Assembly: GCA_012976225.1 (NCBI GenBank) | Contig: JAAVVG010000002.1 | Span: forward strand, 1,612,001 to 1,676,000 | DNA from: Golubevia sp. BC0850 | Lineage: Eukaryota; Basidiomycota; Exobasidiomycetes; Golubeviales; Golubeviaceae | Direction: 5' to 3' | DNA: 64,000 nucleotides | Shown here: positions 1 through 10,155 of the stretch, piece after piece | Position numbering within the stretch: the stretch's first letter is position 1 | Layout of the letters: every line of letters begins with the position of its first letter | The notes under the pieces: model-generated | What the model was told of the DNA's origin: nothing | Database searches by the model: none | Seen by the model: only the letters and a program-made list of their open reading frames with translations | Made by a program: the position numbers and the translations under genes

Positions 1-392
1 TTGTCTTCTTTAATCTTCTTTCCTCTTTCCTCTCTCTTAACATCAACGATTTCCGTCTCTGGCTTTGTTGCACCTCTTGCAGCATCTCTAAATTTCTCTT
101 TACGTTCTTCTAATCCTGAATCGCCAACTTCTTTTGCGAAATCGAGACTAACTCTTGAAGTGTCTATGTAGGTTCTATCGAAATAGTTCTTTACTGCTGA
201 AGCAACTTCGTGAGACGGGAAACCCAAGAAAGCGAATCTACGTGAAGTTCCATCTTTCGATAAAACTAAATGAAGATCTGTCAAAGAGATTAAAACTTTG
301 GTTGAAGAAGTTGGAGCTGAAAGGATATGCTCTCTTAATTGACTGGCTGTATAATAGGATGGCAAATTCTTGATAATCAGTCTAGATGACAT
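1..392 (-). CDS. MRD1: MRD1/RBM19-type RNA-binding protein, N-terminal part only
   Basis: The open frame runs from an ATG at 390-392 on the minus strand to the window edge with no stop, giving about 130 residues. The start reads MSSRLIIKNLPSYYTASQLR, followed by SRRFAFLGF and then a YIDTSRVSLDFAKEVGD stretch. This is the first RRM (RNP2 LIIKNL, RNP1 RRFAFLGF) and the typical post-RRM sequence of Mrd1 (yeast) and RBM19 (animals). Known role of the family: a nucleolar protein with five or six RRMs that binds pre-18S rRNA and the U3 region of the pre-ribosome and is needed for 40S assembly. The remaining RRMs should lie beyond position 1. A KE-rich linker begins at the edge. Confidence 0.88.
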   Translation of the reverse strand, partial: MSSRLIIKNLPSYYTASQLREHILSAPTSSTKVLISLTDLHLVLSKDGTSRRFAFLGFPSHEVASAVKNYFDRTYIDTSRVSLDFAKEVGDSGLEERKEKFRDAARGATKPETEIVDVKREERGKKIKED

Positions 393-1731
393 GTCTGCGA
401 GTTGAGTTGAGTAGAGGAGAGGATGGGAAAGGAAAGGAAAGGTTCTGATTCAACCTGGAATCCAAGGCTGTGACTGAGGCTGTGACTGAGGCTGGGTGCC
501 GAGAGTCCTGTTGATTGGATTGGATTGATTTGATTTGGATATATCAGCTTGTCTCTTGAAGGAGGTTGGCTAATTGGTTCAGGAGCAGAAGTAAGATCTT
601 AACAAAGCAAAAGAAAAAAAAAGTCAAGTCTGGATTGACTGAACCATCGGATCACCATTTCCCAAGGAATCTTCTCTTTCTCTCCTCCCTTTCATTTCCT
701 GGAATTTCTTGGACAAAGTGGTCAATTTCCACAATGGATGGTATGTAGTCCCTTCTGACGTGTTAATTCGCATCAGGCCACCTTCCATCTCGGAACTCTG
801 GGTACACCGTACACCTTCTAGGGGAACAAGATTTGGAAGCTCTATCAGACCAGTCTCCACTTCTTAAGTTGACCATCGATCACATATAACCAGATGAACT
901 GTGGAATCTGAATAAACCTAGACGGAATCAAGTCAGGATTGGAGTTGAAATCGAAGGGCTTCGAACTTCGAATGGAGAACGTCGATAGCTTGATACTCAA
1001 AGAACTAGGGTTTCCATCAGGAGAGATTTCAAAGCTCAAGAAGTTGGATGGAAGAAGTTGTGGGACGCTGGACCTTCTCGACAGCTAGAGTGTTGGCAAG
1101 TGGAAAGTTTGATGAAGTTGACGAATGACGATGGGTGGGTTTGGAATCGAAAGGCTTCTATGCCTCCAATCAATGAGGATCTAGATGTTCTGTGGTGATC
1201 TCTCTGGAGTCTATCCCATGAATTGTTGTCTTTGGGCTGATGCTTAACTTCTCTGGCTTTCCGTCATAGTTTGAATCTGGAAGCTGGGTGACTGGGTGGC
1301 GGGAAGGATGAAGTTCACTTGAGGCCCCCCCCTTCCTTCTCCATTACTAGCGCCTACGCTTTGCTTGATTACCTCTCTGAAGATTTTTGTCTCGTCCTTC
1401 TTTAGATCAGTAGCTACGACGTCTTCTCTGAGTGAAATTGTACCTTCATCGATAGGTTCCTGTCGATTCTCTTCCGAACTCCCCTCAGCCAGCACATTTT
1501 TGTCCTTTGTTTCCAAATTACAGTAGATCCTTTTCAGATTCTTGAGTGCTCTTAGGGCAGAAGAGAAAGAGAAGAAAAAAAAGTTATAGTGAGTCTGCGA
1601 TAGACCCACAAGTGCTGCTGTGTGTGTGTGTGTCTCTCTCTTTCGCAACCTTTGCACCCTTATCCTGTCAAAGCAGCTTTCTCATCTGGAAAGATCACGC
1701 TCTACTCTTAATCCCTTATTCGATTGCGGGT
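393..1731. other. Spacer between MRD1 and CCL1
   Basis: This 1.3 kb stretch holds the divergent promoters of MRD1 (left) and the cyclin H gene (right). I see no intact gene. It contains a short tandem repeat of an 11-12 bp unit (gctgtgactgag) near 468-498, a possible CoA-transferase relic near 792-1084 (separate entry), and a TG/TC dinucleotide run at about 1618-1641 in the probable cyclin H leader. Confidence 0.6.
792..1084 (+). pseudogene. Possible relic of a CaiB/BaiF-type CoA-transferase C-terminus
   Basis: Two plus-strand stretches in one reading frame resemble the C-terminus of CaiB/BaiF (type III) CoA-transferases. The first, at 792-855, reads GTLGTPYTF, a stop, then GNKIWKLYQTS. The second, at 972-1084, reads MENVDSLILKELGFPSGEIS and ends at a TAG. 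The family typically ends with a TPxxFSG-like segment followed by LGEHTxxILxELGxSxxEI, so spacing and order fit loosely. In-frame stops lie between the two pieces, and there is no room upstream for the roughly 350 residues of catalytic domain, because MRD1 starts at 392. If real, this is a decayed fragment. Chance similarity is quite possible. Confidence 0.25.
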
Positions 1732-3867
1732 ATGAACTTTCAAGCTAGCCTCTTATCTTCATCTTTACCGATTAATCCACCAGCATCTGGACCATCTTTA
1801 ACTTTCTCTCAATCAACTCAAGCAAGGAATTGGCTATTCACTCCAACTTCACTCTCAACTCTAAGATCTGAGATAGCAACTGATTCAATAAGCGATTTAA
1901 CTCATCTATGGCAACAAGAACACCTTTTACAAAAACAGGAAGCAAATCAAGATGATCCTCCTCCAATTCCTCCAAAACTAGAATTCCCAACAGTCGAAGA
2001 ATCAAAGGCCTTGATAGATTTTTGGTTGGCCAAGATACCTCCTATAGTAAGAGCTTTTGGATTACCTATCGTCGTGGAAACTACTGCTATGACTTATTTG
2101 AAGAGATTCTTCTTGAGACATCCAGTTTGGGGTTTCGAGGTGAAAGATGTCATGTGAGTTCAAGAGAAGATCAGTTGGAAAGCAACGTCGGAGCATTGAT
2201 TTTCTGTTATCTATAATGCTATCACTTAAGCAACATGGAGACAAGAGATCTGAATGAAACTCAGAGAGAGGGAGCTGCACTTCTCAGTCTCTCAGCTTCC
2301 TTCGAGGCTCCCTCTTCTCTTCCCAATTCGCCGGTCCATGCTAATGGGTTCCTGTTGCTAAAGTTGACCTTTCACTCACTCACCCCCATCTCACCCCTTC
2401 TCGCAGGTTGACCTCTCTCTTCCTATCTCTCAAATCAACCAATCATCCTTTCTCTCTAGCTTCCTACGCAAGAAAGGTTTCAGGAAAGAATCCAACTCAA
2501 GAAGCCATCAAAGAAGTCTCTGAAAAGATCTTAGCTTTAGAGTTCAGGGTTTCCATGGCTTTGGATTTCGAATTCTGGGTTCTAGATCCAACAAGAGGAG
2601 TTGGTGGAGTTCTGAAGGGGTTGGAAGTGAGTCTGAGTTCCCGTGGAACAGATCGATCTTTCCCTCCGAGTCTTGAGAACGCTTTAGAAAACGTTCAAGA
2701 GAGCTCGACCCATATAGAGTGCCGAGCTGAGACATTATCTTCACTCGAAGCTTCCGCCTTTCATCTTCCCTCTGACACCTCCCTCTTTCTTCCCTTTTCT
2801 CATCCTCTAAACCTCTTCTCAATTCCCTTCAGGCACTCTCTCCGCCTCCTAAAGCTTCTCTTCTATCCTCTCTCTTACCTCTGGCAACTTCAAACCTCTC
2901 ACTCTCACGACTAACAGATTTAGAATTCCATTACTCTCCTTCTCAAATCACTCTTGCTTCCTTCAGGTGCATTTCATCTGAATCCAGAGCTTTAACCGAC
3001 AGATGGCTAGACGTTCTAGAAGGCAGAGCTGGAGAAGGCAGAGGTGAAGCTTTAGAAAGCCGAAGGAAATGGAGAGAAGAAAGTCTGAAGTTCAAAGAAT
3101 CGTCTTTGCAGAAGAGCAAAGCAGCACAACAGAAGAATGGAAAGGCAAAATCGAATCAGAATGGGAAAGGAGAAGCTGAAAGTGGAGAAATGGTGGAAGA
3201 AGTCGAAGATAAACAAGGATTAGATGGATCTTTAGATTTAAAAGAAGATGAGCTTATAGACAGTCCGTTAGGAATCGATAGAGGAGTTTTGAATTCCATG
3301 TTGGAAGAAGTCGGACAGGTTTTGGATAACAAGAGAAGGGAAGTCGAGGAAAGTAAAACTGCAGAGGGGAAAGAGAAGTTGATGGAAATGGTAAGGGAGA
3401 TCGATAGGAAATGTAAAGGAGTTGCAGATCCGAGGGAAGAGAGGGTTGGCGGTAAATTGTGAGTAGCTTGGTTCGATGAGTGACCCTTTTTCATGGAGTT
3501 CTCTCGATCTCTCCATTTAGATGTAGTGAATCGCTCTGGTCTCGAAACACATTTGGCCATTACTGATCTTCTCCTCTGTTGTCTATCACCCTCGCTCCTT
3601 CGAAATTCACTTACAACTCATCCTTCAAAAAGATATCAAAAACGTCTGCAAGAAACGAGCTCTCTGCAACAAACGAAACGTTCCAAGAAGAACTCGAAGG
3701 CGTCTAGCAAAACGGCCGACGAGGATCCTTTCGCTGAGCCTTCAGCTGCTTCAAGCGGCTTAGCATCTGGAATCGATCCACCGATAAAGAATGGAGGAGG
3801 AGGGTTGTTTGGCGCTGAAATCGCTAAACGAGAGAACGAGAAGAAGGGAGATGAAGGTGGGATTTAG
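1732..3867 (+). CDS. CCL1: Cyclin H (CAK/TFIIK cyclin)
   Basis: Four exons: 1732-2153, 2407-2626, 2833-3458, 3633-3867; 500 aa. All introns begin GTGAGT, and phases close exactly. Signature parts in order: ARNWLFTPTSLSTLRSEI (the cyclin H N-terminal helix), then IPPIVRAFGLPIVVETTAMT and YLKRFFLRHPVWGFEVKDVM joined to LTSLFLSLKSTNHPFSLASY (first cyclin box), and LTDLEFHYSPSQITLAS in exon 3 (second box). The family partners Cdk7/Kin28 and Tfb3/MAT1 to phosphorylate the RNA polymerase II CTD. The C-terminal ~200 residues are Lys/Glu-rich and longer than in yeast Ccl1. An upstream in-frame extension from 1546 is possible, but the homology begins after Met1732. The last acceptor (cttcaaaaag) is weak but is the one that keeps the frame open. 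Confidence 0.87.
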
Positions 3868-4581
3868 AGGTGTCTCCTCCTGTTACTCTACTCTCTCTTT
3901 TTCCTTTTGTTGACCATCCAGTTCTTATGAGGCTTTCTTTTCCGAACATACCACACTCTGCCATCATCATTCATCATCAACCTGTATTATCATCAACACC
4001 AATTCAATTTTCGATCTCCACACATCGGTTCACTTTTTGGTCGTTTTCAATCTTCTGCGACTGGTCACACTTTGGTTTCACTCGAATTCTACAATCAAGA
4101 GAAACTAGAGAAGCTGAAACCAGACGTACACTTGTGTTTTCGTCCTATCGTATTTTGGATGTTTTGGGGTTGTGTAATGGGTTGGATGAAAGAGGGCATG
4201 CGATGGTACAAAATCGAGAGAGAAAAAGAGAAAGAGAAAAGGGAGAGAGGTAGAGGATTGCATATAGCATAGGAAGGAAAAGAAAGGTGGCGAACGAAGA
4301 CTGGAGGAAACGAAACGAAAGTCGAAATCTTGAAGAGAAGTAAACTGCTTATCCGTAGACTTGTCGAGAACTTGACGACTTGGTAAGACCGTCATTTTCC
4401 CAGATCCAACTCCCCTCTAAACTGTCGCTTGAAATCTCGATCCCAACTCCATCACCCCCTCTCATCTTCCCCTTCTTTCCCAGAAAGATCATTAATATCA
4501 ATCGAATCGAAACAAAAAGACAAAAGAGAGAACAGAAACCAAGTGAAACTTGAGTATTTTTGAGGACTGATTTGTTGTTGT
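3868..4581. other. Convergent 3' region between CCL1 and uS15
   Basis: These 714 bp lie between two convergent stop codons. Open frames here are short, low-complexity (KEREKEKGER-type) and match nothing I recognise. The stretch is best read as two 3' UTRs. Confidence 0.6.
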
Positions 4582-5371
4582 TTAAGCTACTAGAGTAGAG
4601 GCGGTAGCAGATTCGTACTTGAAGGTAGGTGGAACGGCTCCCTTGGTCTTGTAGTAACGAGTGAGACGGTGGATACGAGACTCGATGAGAATAAGACGGA
4701 ACTTGGAGTCCTTGTCCTTGCGGTTACGCTCTAAATGCTTTCGGACTGAGACAGCCTTCTTCTGCTCGAGGGGGGTAGAGGTAGTGGGTTGGAGATTAAG
4801 AGGGTCAGCAGCTGTCACGCATACATCCGATCTTTGTCGATTTGTTCATCAATTTGAATGATTCCTGATGAACTGGAGGTCCGGTTGAGCCACCTTGGAC
4901 CAAGAGAAGGAGCAGAGGTTCTCCCTCCGATGGTTGGCTGGAGGTAGATCCACCCATCAGCTGGACCTGTCTCTCCTCGCCCTTCTTTGCCAATTCAACC
5001 TCCAATCCTGCAACTCTCCTAATGATTCCCTATTCCCAGTGAATACCCCTCCCTATCCCTGACAATCAACCTCACCACCATCACTCAAAACTCACGATCA
5101 AGTGGTATAGATCTTCTGGAATCTCAGGAGCCAAACCCTCAGACTTCAAGATTCTGAGAATCTTGTTTCCGGTAACGAATCTGACTTGAGCAACTCCCTT
5201 GGAGTCACGGAGTTGGACACCGATTTGGGATGGAGTTAGACCTTTACGGGCAAACTTGAAGATCTCGGAGCAGACCTCCTCTGGGGTGGACTTCAACCAT
5301 GATGGTGGAGCGCGACGGTATGGAAGAGCTGAGGAGCTCATTCCCTTTCCTTTGGAGTGCATACGACCCAT
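4582..5371 (-). CDS. RPS13: 40S ribosomal protein uS15 (S13)
   Basis: Two exons on the minus strand: 5096-5371 (92 codons) and 4582-4761 (59 codons plus stop). The 334 bp intron is in phase 0, with GTGAGT and GCAG borders. The spliced product is 151 aa, the usual eukaryotic length. It starts [20 protein letters not shown], continues [12 protein letters not shown] and [12 protein letters not shown], crosses the junction as [17 protein letters not shown], and ends [12 protein letters not shown]. It is a core component of the small-subunit central domain. The exon 2 frame stays open into the intron, so a single-exon reading of exon 2 would begin with a false Met. Confidence 0.97.
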
Positions 5372-7604
5372 TTTGACTGTTAAGAGGTTGGGAGGGAAAG
5401 TGGGTGGTCAGCAGGTGGGCTGGCTGGTCGGATCTTAGGTTGCAGATTCAGAGGTGGGTGTTGAAAATAATTTGATCTTGATCTGGAGATGAATTCGAGA
5501 GAGATCCAGAAGAGTGTCTTTTGAAGAAGAGAGAGATGATGGTTCGCTGGCTTCCTTCCTCCTTCCAAGCTGAACCTGGCTACCTCCCATCCCACCCATT
5601 CTACCTCGCCCCCTCCATCTCTGTTATCAAAAATCCAATTTTCTTCATCTCTTCTGAATCCAATCTTCTCCTCGAGTCCTGGAGAGCCGTCTGGTATGGA
5701 TGTTGCATGAATTGACGAATTTTGAGATTTTCTCTCTTTTGCTCAAGTCTCTCAAATCCACTTCCCACCTCTGCTGTTTCTTGGACGTTGCGATCTTGAT
5801 ACTGAACTGCATGATGCTCACATTATTTTTAACTTGAGGGGGGAAGAAGGGGAGTAAAGTCTTGATCAGAGAAGGATGGAGAATTTCTTCTTCTCAAGCG
5901 GCCATAATCTTTGAAAGCCACGTGTCAGTCACTCAGGGAAGAGAAAGAGAAAGCATCATGCAAAGGGAACTTCTTTCACTTTCTTTTGTTTTTCTTGTTT
6001 ACTATTCTTTGACTTTCTGTTTCTCTCCTCGAAGGTCGATGGGAACTGCTTATAATACAATGTTTCACAGTAAGTATACAGGTGTTCCGAGCAGCACGCC
6101 TATCTTTTGATCCCATCTTTGGCTCTCTTTTCCAAGCCGAATTACTGTGCTTTAGTTTTACATTACAGAATTCTGGCAGAGAAGGGGAGAAGAGAGGGTC
6201 GCGAGGTGAGAACATGTCAACGTTTGGAGGAACCAGATGATGTCGACGTTAGAGAAGACTCATTCAAGGCCTATATCTCTAGTCAAACCTCTTGTTACTC
6301 TCACTCTGGGCACTATGAATTAATTGACCTACGGTTTTACTTCTTTCTCTTCCTCTCTATCTGAGGTCTTTAGACGGATGCTCTCTGAAGTTGCCTTTGT
6401 GCGAGTCATGCACTTGTCTACATAAAGTCATTCCTCCCTCGTTCTGCCACTCATCGCTTTCCCACTTTTCTTTCATTTTTTTCTTCAAAGGTCAGGTCAA
6501 TTTCAGCCCAAGCGAGTATCTCTCTTGTCATCACTGTGCTTCTCTCACTCGCATCTTCCCAGCTTCGTCTCCATCGATTTCATATCACCCCCCTCTAAAA
6601 CATTTTCTTCTCTCTCCTTATGCTCCCTGTTCAATACATAGAGCTCTGAATTCTAATCTCATTTGATTTAATTTTAACATTATCAAGACCGTTCCAAGCC
6701 TGCTCCAAGCTTGGCCCATTCTTTTGAGGCATTTTTCATCCTTTGTTCTCAAGGACTGGTCAAGTAGCCCCCAAGCTTGGTCCATGTTTCGAGGTTGGAC
6801 GAAGTTTGGTTCCATTCTTCTGAAATTCTTGACTAAGGGTGGTTGTCCAAGGGTTGGTCAAGAGAATCTCAAGATTGGTCAAGCTGGGAGCCCGCTGCCG
6901 TGCTCTAACTTCAAATATCGACCTTTCGAACAAGTTCGATTGCTGGCTCCTCCAATTCAGTTCTGCACTTTCTATGCATGTGGAACAAGAGGGAGAGGAG
7001 TGAGGGAGAAGAGGAAACGATACGTGGGCAAACCAGCATCTTGTTCATTCATACTCATTCATTCAGTTCATTTTCTACCCATTCGCCCTCCTTCCTTCTC
7101 GATATTTCTATTCATTAAACAGGATTGAGTAGAGGGGAAACACTTTTTATGTTCCCATCGATCTCTCCCTTGTGTCTCTCCCTCTGTGACTGATGCGACA
7201 CGTGGCTCAGAGCGGCTGGAAGATTTCGAAAAGAGTTCTCCATCAGAAAACCCCATCCGCAACTCAAGGTTCGTTTTCCCAACAAATAGAAGTGAGAAGT
7301 TAATCCAAGAAATTCAAGATGCAAGATTTGGAATCTCCAAATGATTTGGAACAAGCAGCAGCAATGTCGTCGAAGTGGAAGTGAGGGGAGGGGCAGGAAG
7401 AAAATAGGAAGAAGAATTGGAAGAGAGTAAGAAGAGCCTCGCTCTCTCCTTCTTCAGGCTGGAATATGGAGGAAATGAGATTGAAATAGATTAGAAATTG
7501 AAAGAATCAGAATTCTAGGGGATCAGACGACGTTGCTGTGTGCTCCTCCAGCCCACCACCCTTCCCTCTGCTAACCCATCCTTCCTTCCTTCCTCCTCAT
7601 CCAG
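5372..7604. other. Long spacer between divergent ribosomal protein genes
   Basis: This is a 2.2 kb gap with no recognisable protein, tRNA or intact transposon. The open frames on both strands are short and pyrimidine-driven. A patch at 6690-6900 has repeated ttggtcaa/caagcttgg words, including the perfect palindrome CCAAGCTTGG at 6705-6714 and again at 6771-6780. The bases just before the eS6 ATG (ctcatccag) look like a 3' splice site, so a 5' UTR intron in this gap is plausible. Confidence 0.5.
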
Positions 7605-8587
7605 ATGAAGCTCAACGTCGCCAACCCTGCAACTGGGGCCCAAAAGTCATTCGTCATCGATGATGAGCGTCGTACTCGTATCTTCTACGAGAAGCGTATG
7701 TCTCAAGACGTAGAGGTGGATGCTCTAGGAGATGAATGGAAAGGATACGTCCTACGTATCGGTGGTGGAAACGACAAGCAAGGTTTCCCAATGAAGCAAG
7801 GAGTTCTACTACCACACAGAGTTCGTCTACTTCTAGGTGAAGGTCACTCTTGTTACCGTCAACGTAGAACTGGAGAGCGTAAGAGAAAGTCTGTCCGTGG
7901 TTGCATCGTCAACAATGACATTCAGGCCCTTCACCTCATCGTTGTCAAGCAAGGAGAGAAGGAAATCCCAGGTTTGACTGATGCTGAATCCACTGTACCA
8001 AAGAGACTTGGTCCAAAGCGTGCCAACAGTGAGTATTCGAGGTTGGGTGGAATTGGAAGGACAAGTTGGTATGGGATAAAGTTTGGGGTTGAATGGAATG
8101 ATCCCCAAGGAGAATCTAGATTGGATCAGAGACATCCGAGGGGTTCAACTCGACCCTAGAAGGAGAGGATGGAGAGTTGGAGATTCGAGGAGCAGCAGGC
8201 TGGGCACCACCACTAGCTACCCACCACCTCGACCATCGATCTAATCGCATGTTTGCATCCATTCCACCCTCTCGCCATCATCCTACAGACATCCGTAAAT
8301 TCTTCAACCTCACCAAGGACGACGATGTCCGCAAGTTCGTCATCCGTCGTGAAGTCACCTCCAAGAAGGAAGGAGCCAAGCCATACACCAAAGCCCCAAA
8401 GATCCAACGTCTAATCACTTCTCAACGTCTACAACGTCAAAGACATCTCCGTTCTTTGAAGAAGAGAAAGACCGAGGTTCAACGTGACCAGAAGAAGGAG
8501 TACGACCAAGTCATTGCTAAGCGTACTGCTGAGAAGAAGGAGAGAAGCAGTCTCGCCAGAGCTGCTAAGAAGTCTCAACGTGCTTAA
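7605..8587 (+). CDS. RPS6: 40S ribosomal protein eS6
   Basis: Two exons: 7605-8028 and 8289-8587; 240 aa. The intron (GTGAGT...CTACAG, 260 bp) splits an Asn codon, giving GPKRAN|NIRKFFNL, the expected eS6 sequence. Exon 1 starts [20 protein letters not shown] and holds [11 protein letters not shown] and [20 protein letters not shown]. Exon 2 ends [14 protein letters not shown], corresponding to the C-terminal serine cluster phosphorylated by TOR-S6K-type kinases in other eukaryotes. It sits on the right foot of the small subunit. The ATG directly follows a CAG, so the start may lie at the border of a 5' UTR exon. Confidence 0.97.
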
Positions 8588-10155
8588 ATCTGATCGACGA
8601 GCTTAGAGCGAAATCAGATTGATGGGAAGGTTGGTGGGATTTGGAGAGATTAGAGTTGGATATCAGGGAGAAAGGTGGATCTTCAATTTGGATCGGGAAG
8701 GACAGGGTCAACTTATGAATGAATGGTCTAATTCGAATCTTTCTTCAAGATCAAGACATCGTTTCCCAAAAGTTCAATGGTTAATCTCATTTTTCCTCAA
8801 ACCTCAAATCTGTACTACTTTTCGTTTCCATTGGAATCAATTCTTTCGCTCCTCTTCTCACTTCTTCCTCCTCTTTCTGCTTATCCTCAAAGCTTCAAAC
8901 ATTAATTTCAAATGCTTTCAACTTCTTAATCTTTCATTGTCTCTTTCAACCAGCTGTTCTCGACTCTTTGCATATTGTTTCCTTTTTCATCTCCCTTTCT
9001 TCTATTCTTTCATTTCCCTCTCATATTTTTTACTTCTTTCTTTTAGGTCATATCCTAAATTCCGATCAACCAAACCAACCCAAACTCGGGATGTATGTTA
9101 CACCAACCAAAACCATGCAATAAAACGCAAAACCCAAAAGCTTTAACAAAGGCTCGCTTCTCTTGACCAAACCTTTGCACTCTTTCTGTGACTGGTGATA
9201 TGATATGGTCTCTTCGACTGGCTGTGCAGCGCAAATCGAAAATGGTTGGAGATTCGTTTCTCACTCGCCCTCCATTTCCAACTCCACTCAAGATGTTGTT
9301 TCGCCGCCCAGATATGTATGTCTCTCTTTAACATACGGTGAACAAAGCTCGACTTGATTGACTCAGACTACAATCCGAAAGGGAGCAAAGACGTGTTTAG
9401 CTACTTCGAATTCTGAAAAGATATGCAGGTAGGTTACAATGTTGACACTTCTAGTCACCTAAACAGACCAGTGTCTCTGGCTCTAATTCGCAACCAACTC
9501 TCCCGCGACCTACTCGTCTTGTAGAACTCGAGCGACAAAGGCAAGTGAGTGTCCTTTTGCCTCTTCAGCTTCTCTACCCATCCCTTGCCCGATTTGAAAT
9601 AGTTTCTTCGAGGTAACCCCTTAAATGGACAGATTGGTGGATCAGCCACTCTGCGTCTTTTCTACTCACCTTGTCACTTCGTCTGGAATATCTGGCGTCG
9701 CTATCTTCTTCGTGGACGGGATATGTGAGATGAGTCAGAATGGAGAAGAGGATAGGAAGAACTCTTGTAGACGACCTCGTTTACGTTCACAACGTTCATC
9801 GTTCGTTTCGAAACTCCAGATGTCATATCAACAGGAGACAAAATCATCTATACTTCTAAAAATCGATTCGGAATACCGTTACAAGACTGTACAAAAGAGA
9901 AGCTAGGAAGCAGCGTGTAAGTGTTCGAAGAGCTTCAAATCGAAGAAGGAGAAAAGGAGAATGGTGACATAAGGGAGATGCGGAATCTGAACGTGGCGCG
10001 AAAGGTGTGTGAGAGATTGAAAACGATAGGTAATGGGTAAAAAGAGAGAAAAGGAAGCAGGAAGAATAGAAGTACAAAGGACAGAAGTACAAAGGAGCAA
10101 ACATGAGAAAAGATTGATGATCGAGAAGAAAGAAAAACGGTCGATTAAGCTGTGT
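8588..10155. other. Spacer between eS6 and the 10156-11712 gene
   Basis: About 1.6 kb between a plus-strand stop and a minus-strand stop. The left half is T/C-rich, and its 175-codon open frame (8619-9146) is low-complexity and probably 3' UTR. The right half holds a weakly supported small spliced minus-strand gene (separate entry). Confidence 0.5.
9455..9898 (-). CDS. Possible small spliced gene, product unknown
   Basis: The best-supported piece is a last exon at 9455-9608. It follows a clean intron (GTGAGT donor just left of 9671, acceptor ccatttaag) and encodes a basic stretch with RRNYFKSGKGWVEKLKRQKD and, at the end, SWLRIRARDTGLFR before TGA. Upstream coding sequence (for example YPVHEEDSDARYSRRSDK just before the donor) is open in the matching phase, but I could not place the first exon or a convincing start. 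The basic, compact character would suit a small mitochondrial or ribosome-associated protein, but I do not recognise the family. It may be chance. Confidence 0.22.

Noticed and set aside
1244-1657. 137-codon minus-strand frame with THTHTAALVG start
   Set aside because: Overlaps the dinucleotide repeat and shows no domain; consistent with chance.
1546-1731. 62-codon N-terminal extension of cyclin H
   Set aside because: Low-complexity and partly encoded by a TG/TC repeat; family similarity begins after Met1732.
8619-9146. 175-codon plus-strand open frame after eS6
   Set aside because: Phe/Leu/Ser-rich sequence arising from T/C-rich DNA, no recognisable motif; most likely 3' UTR.
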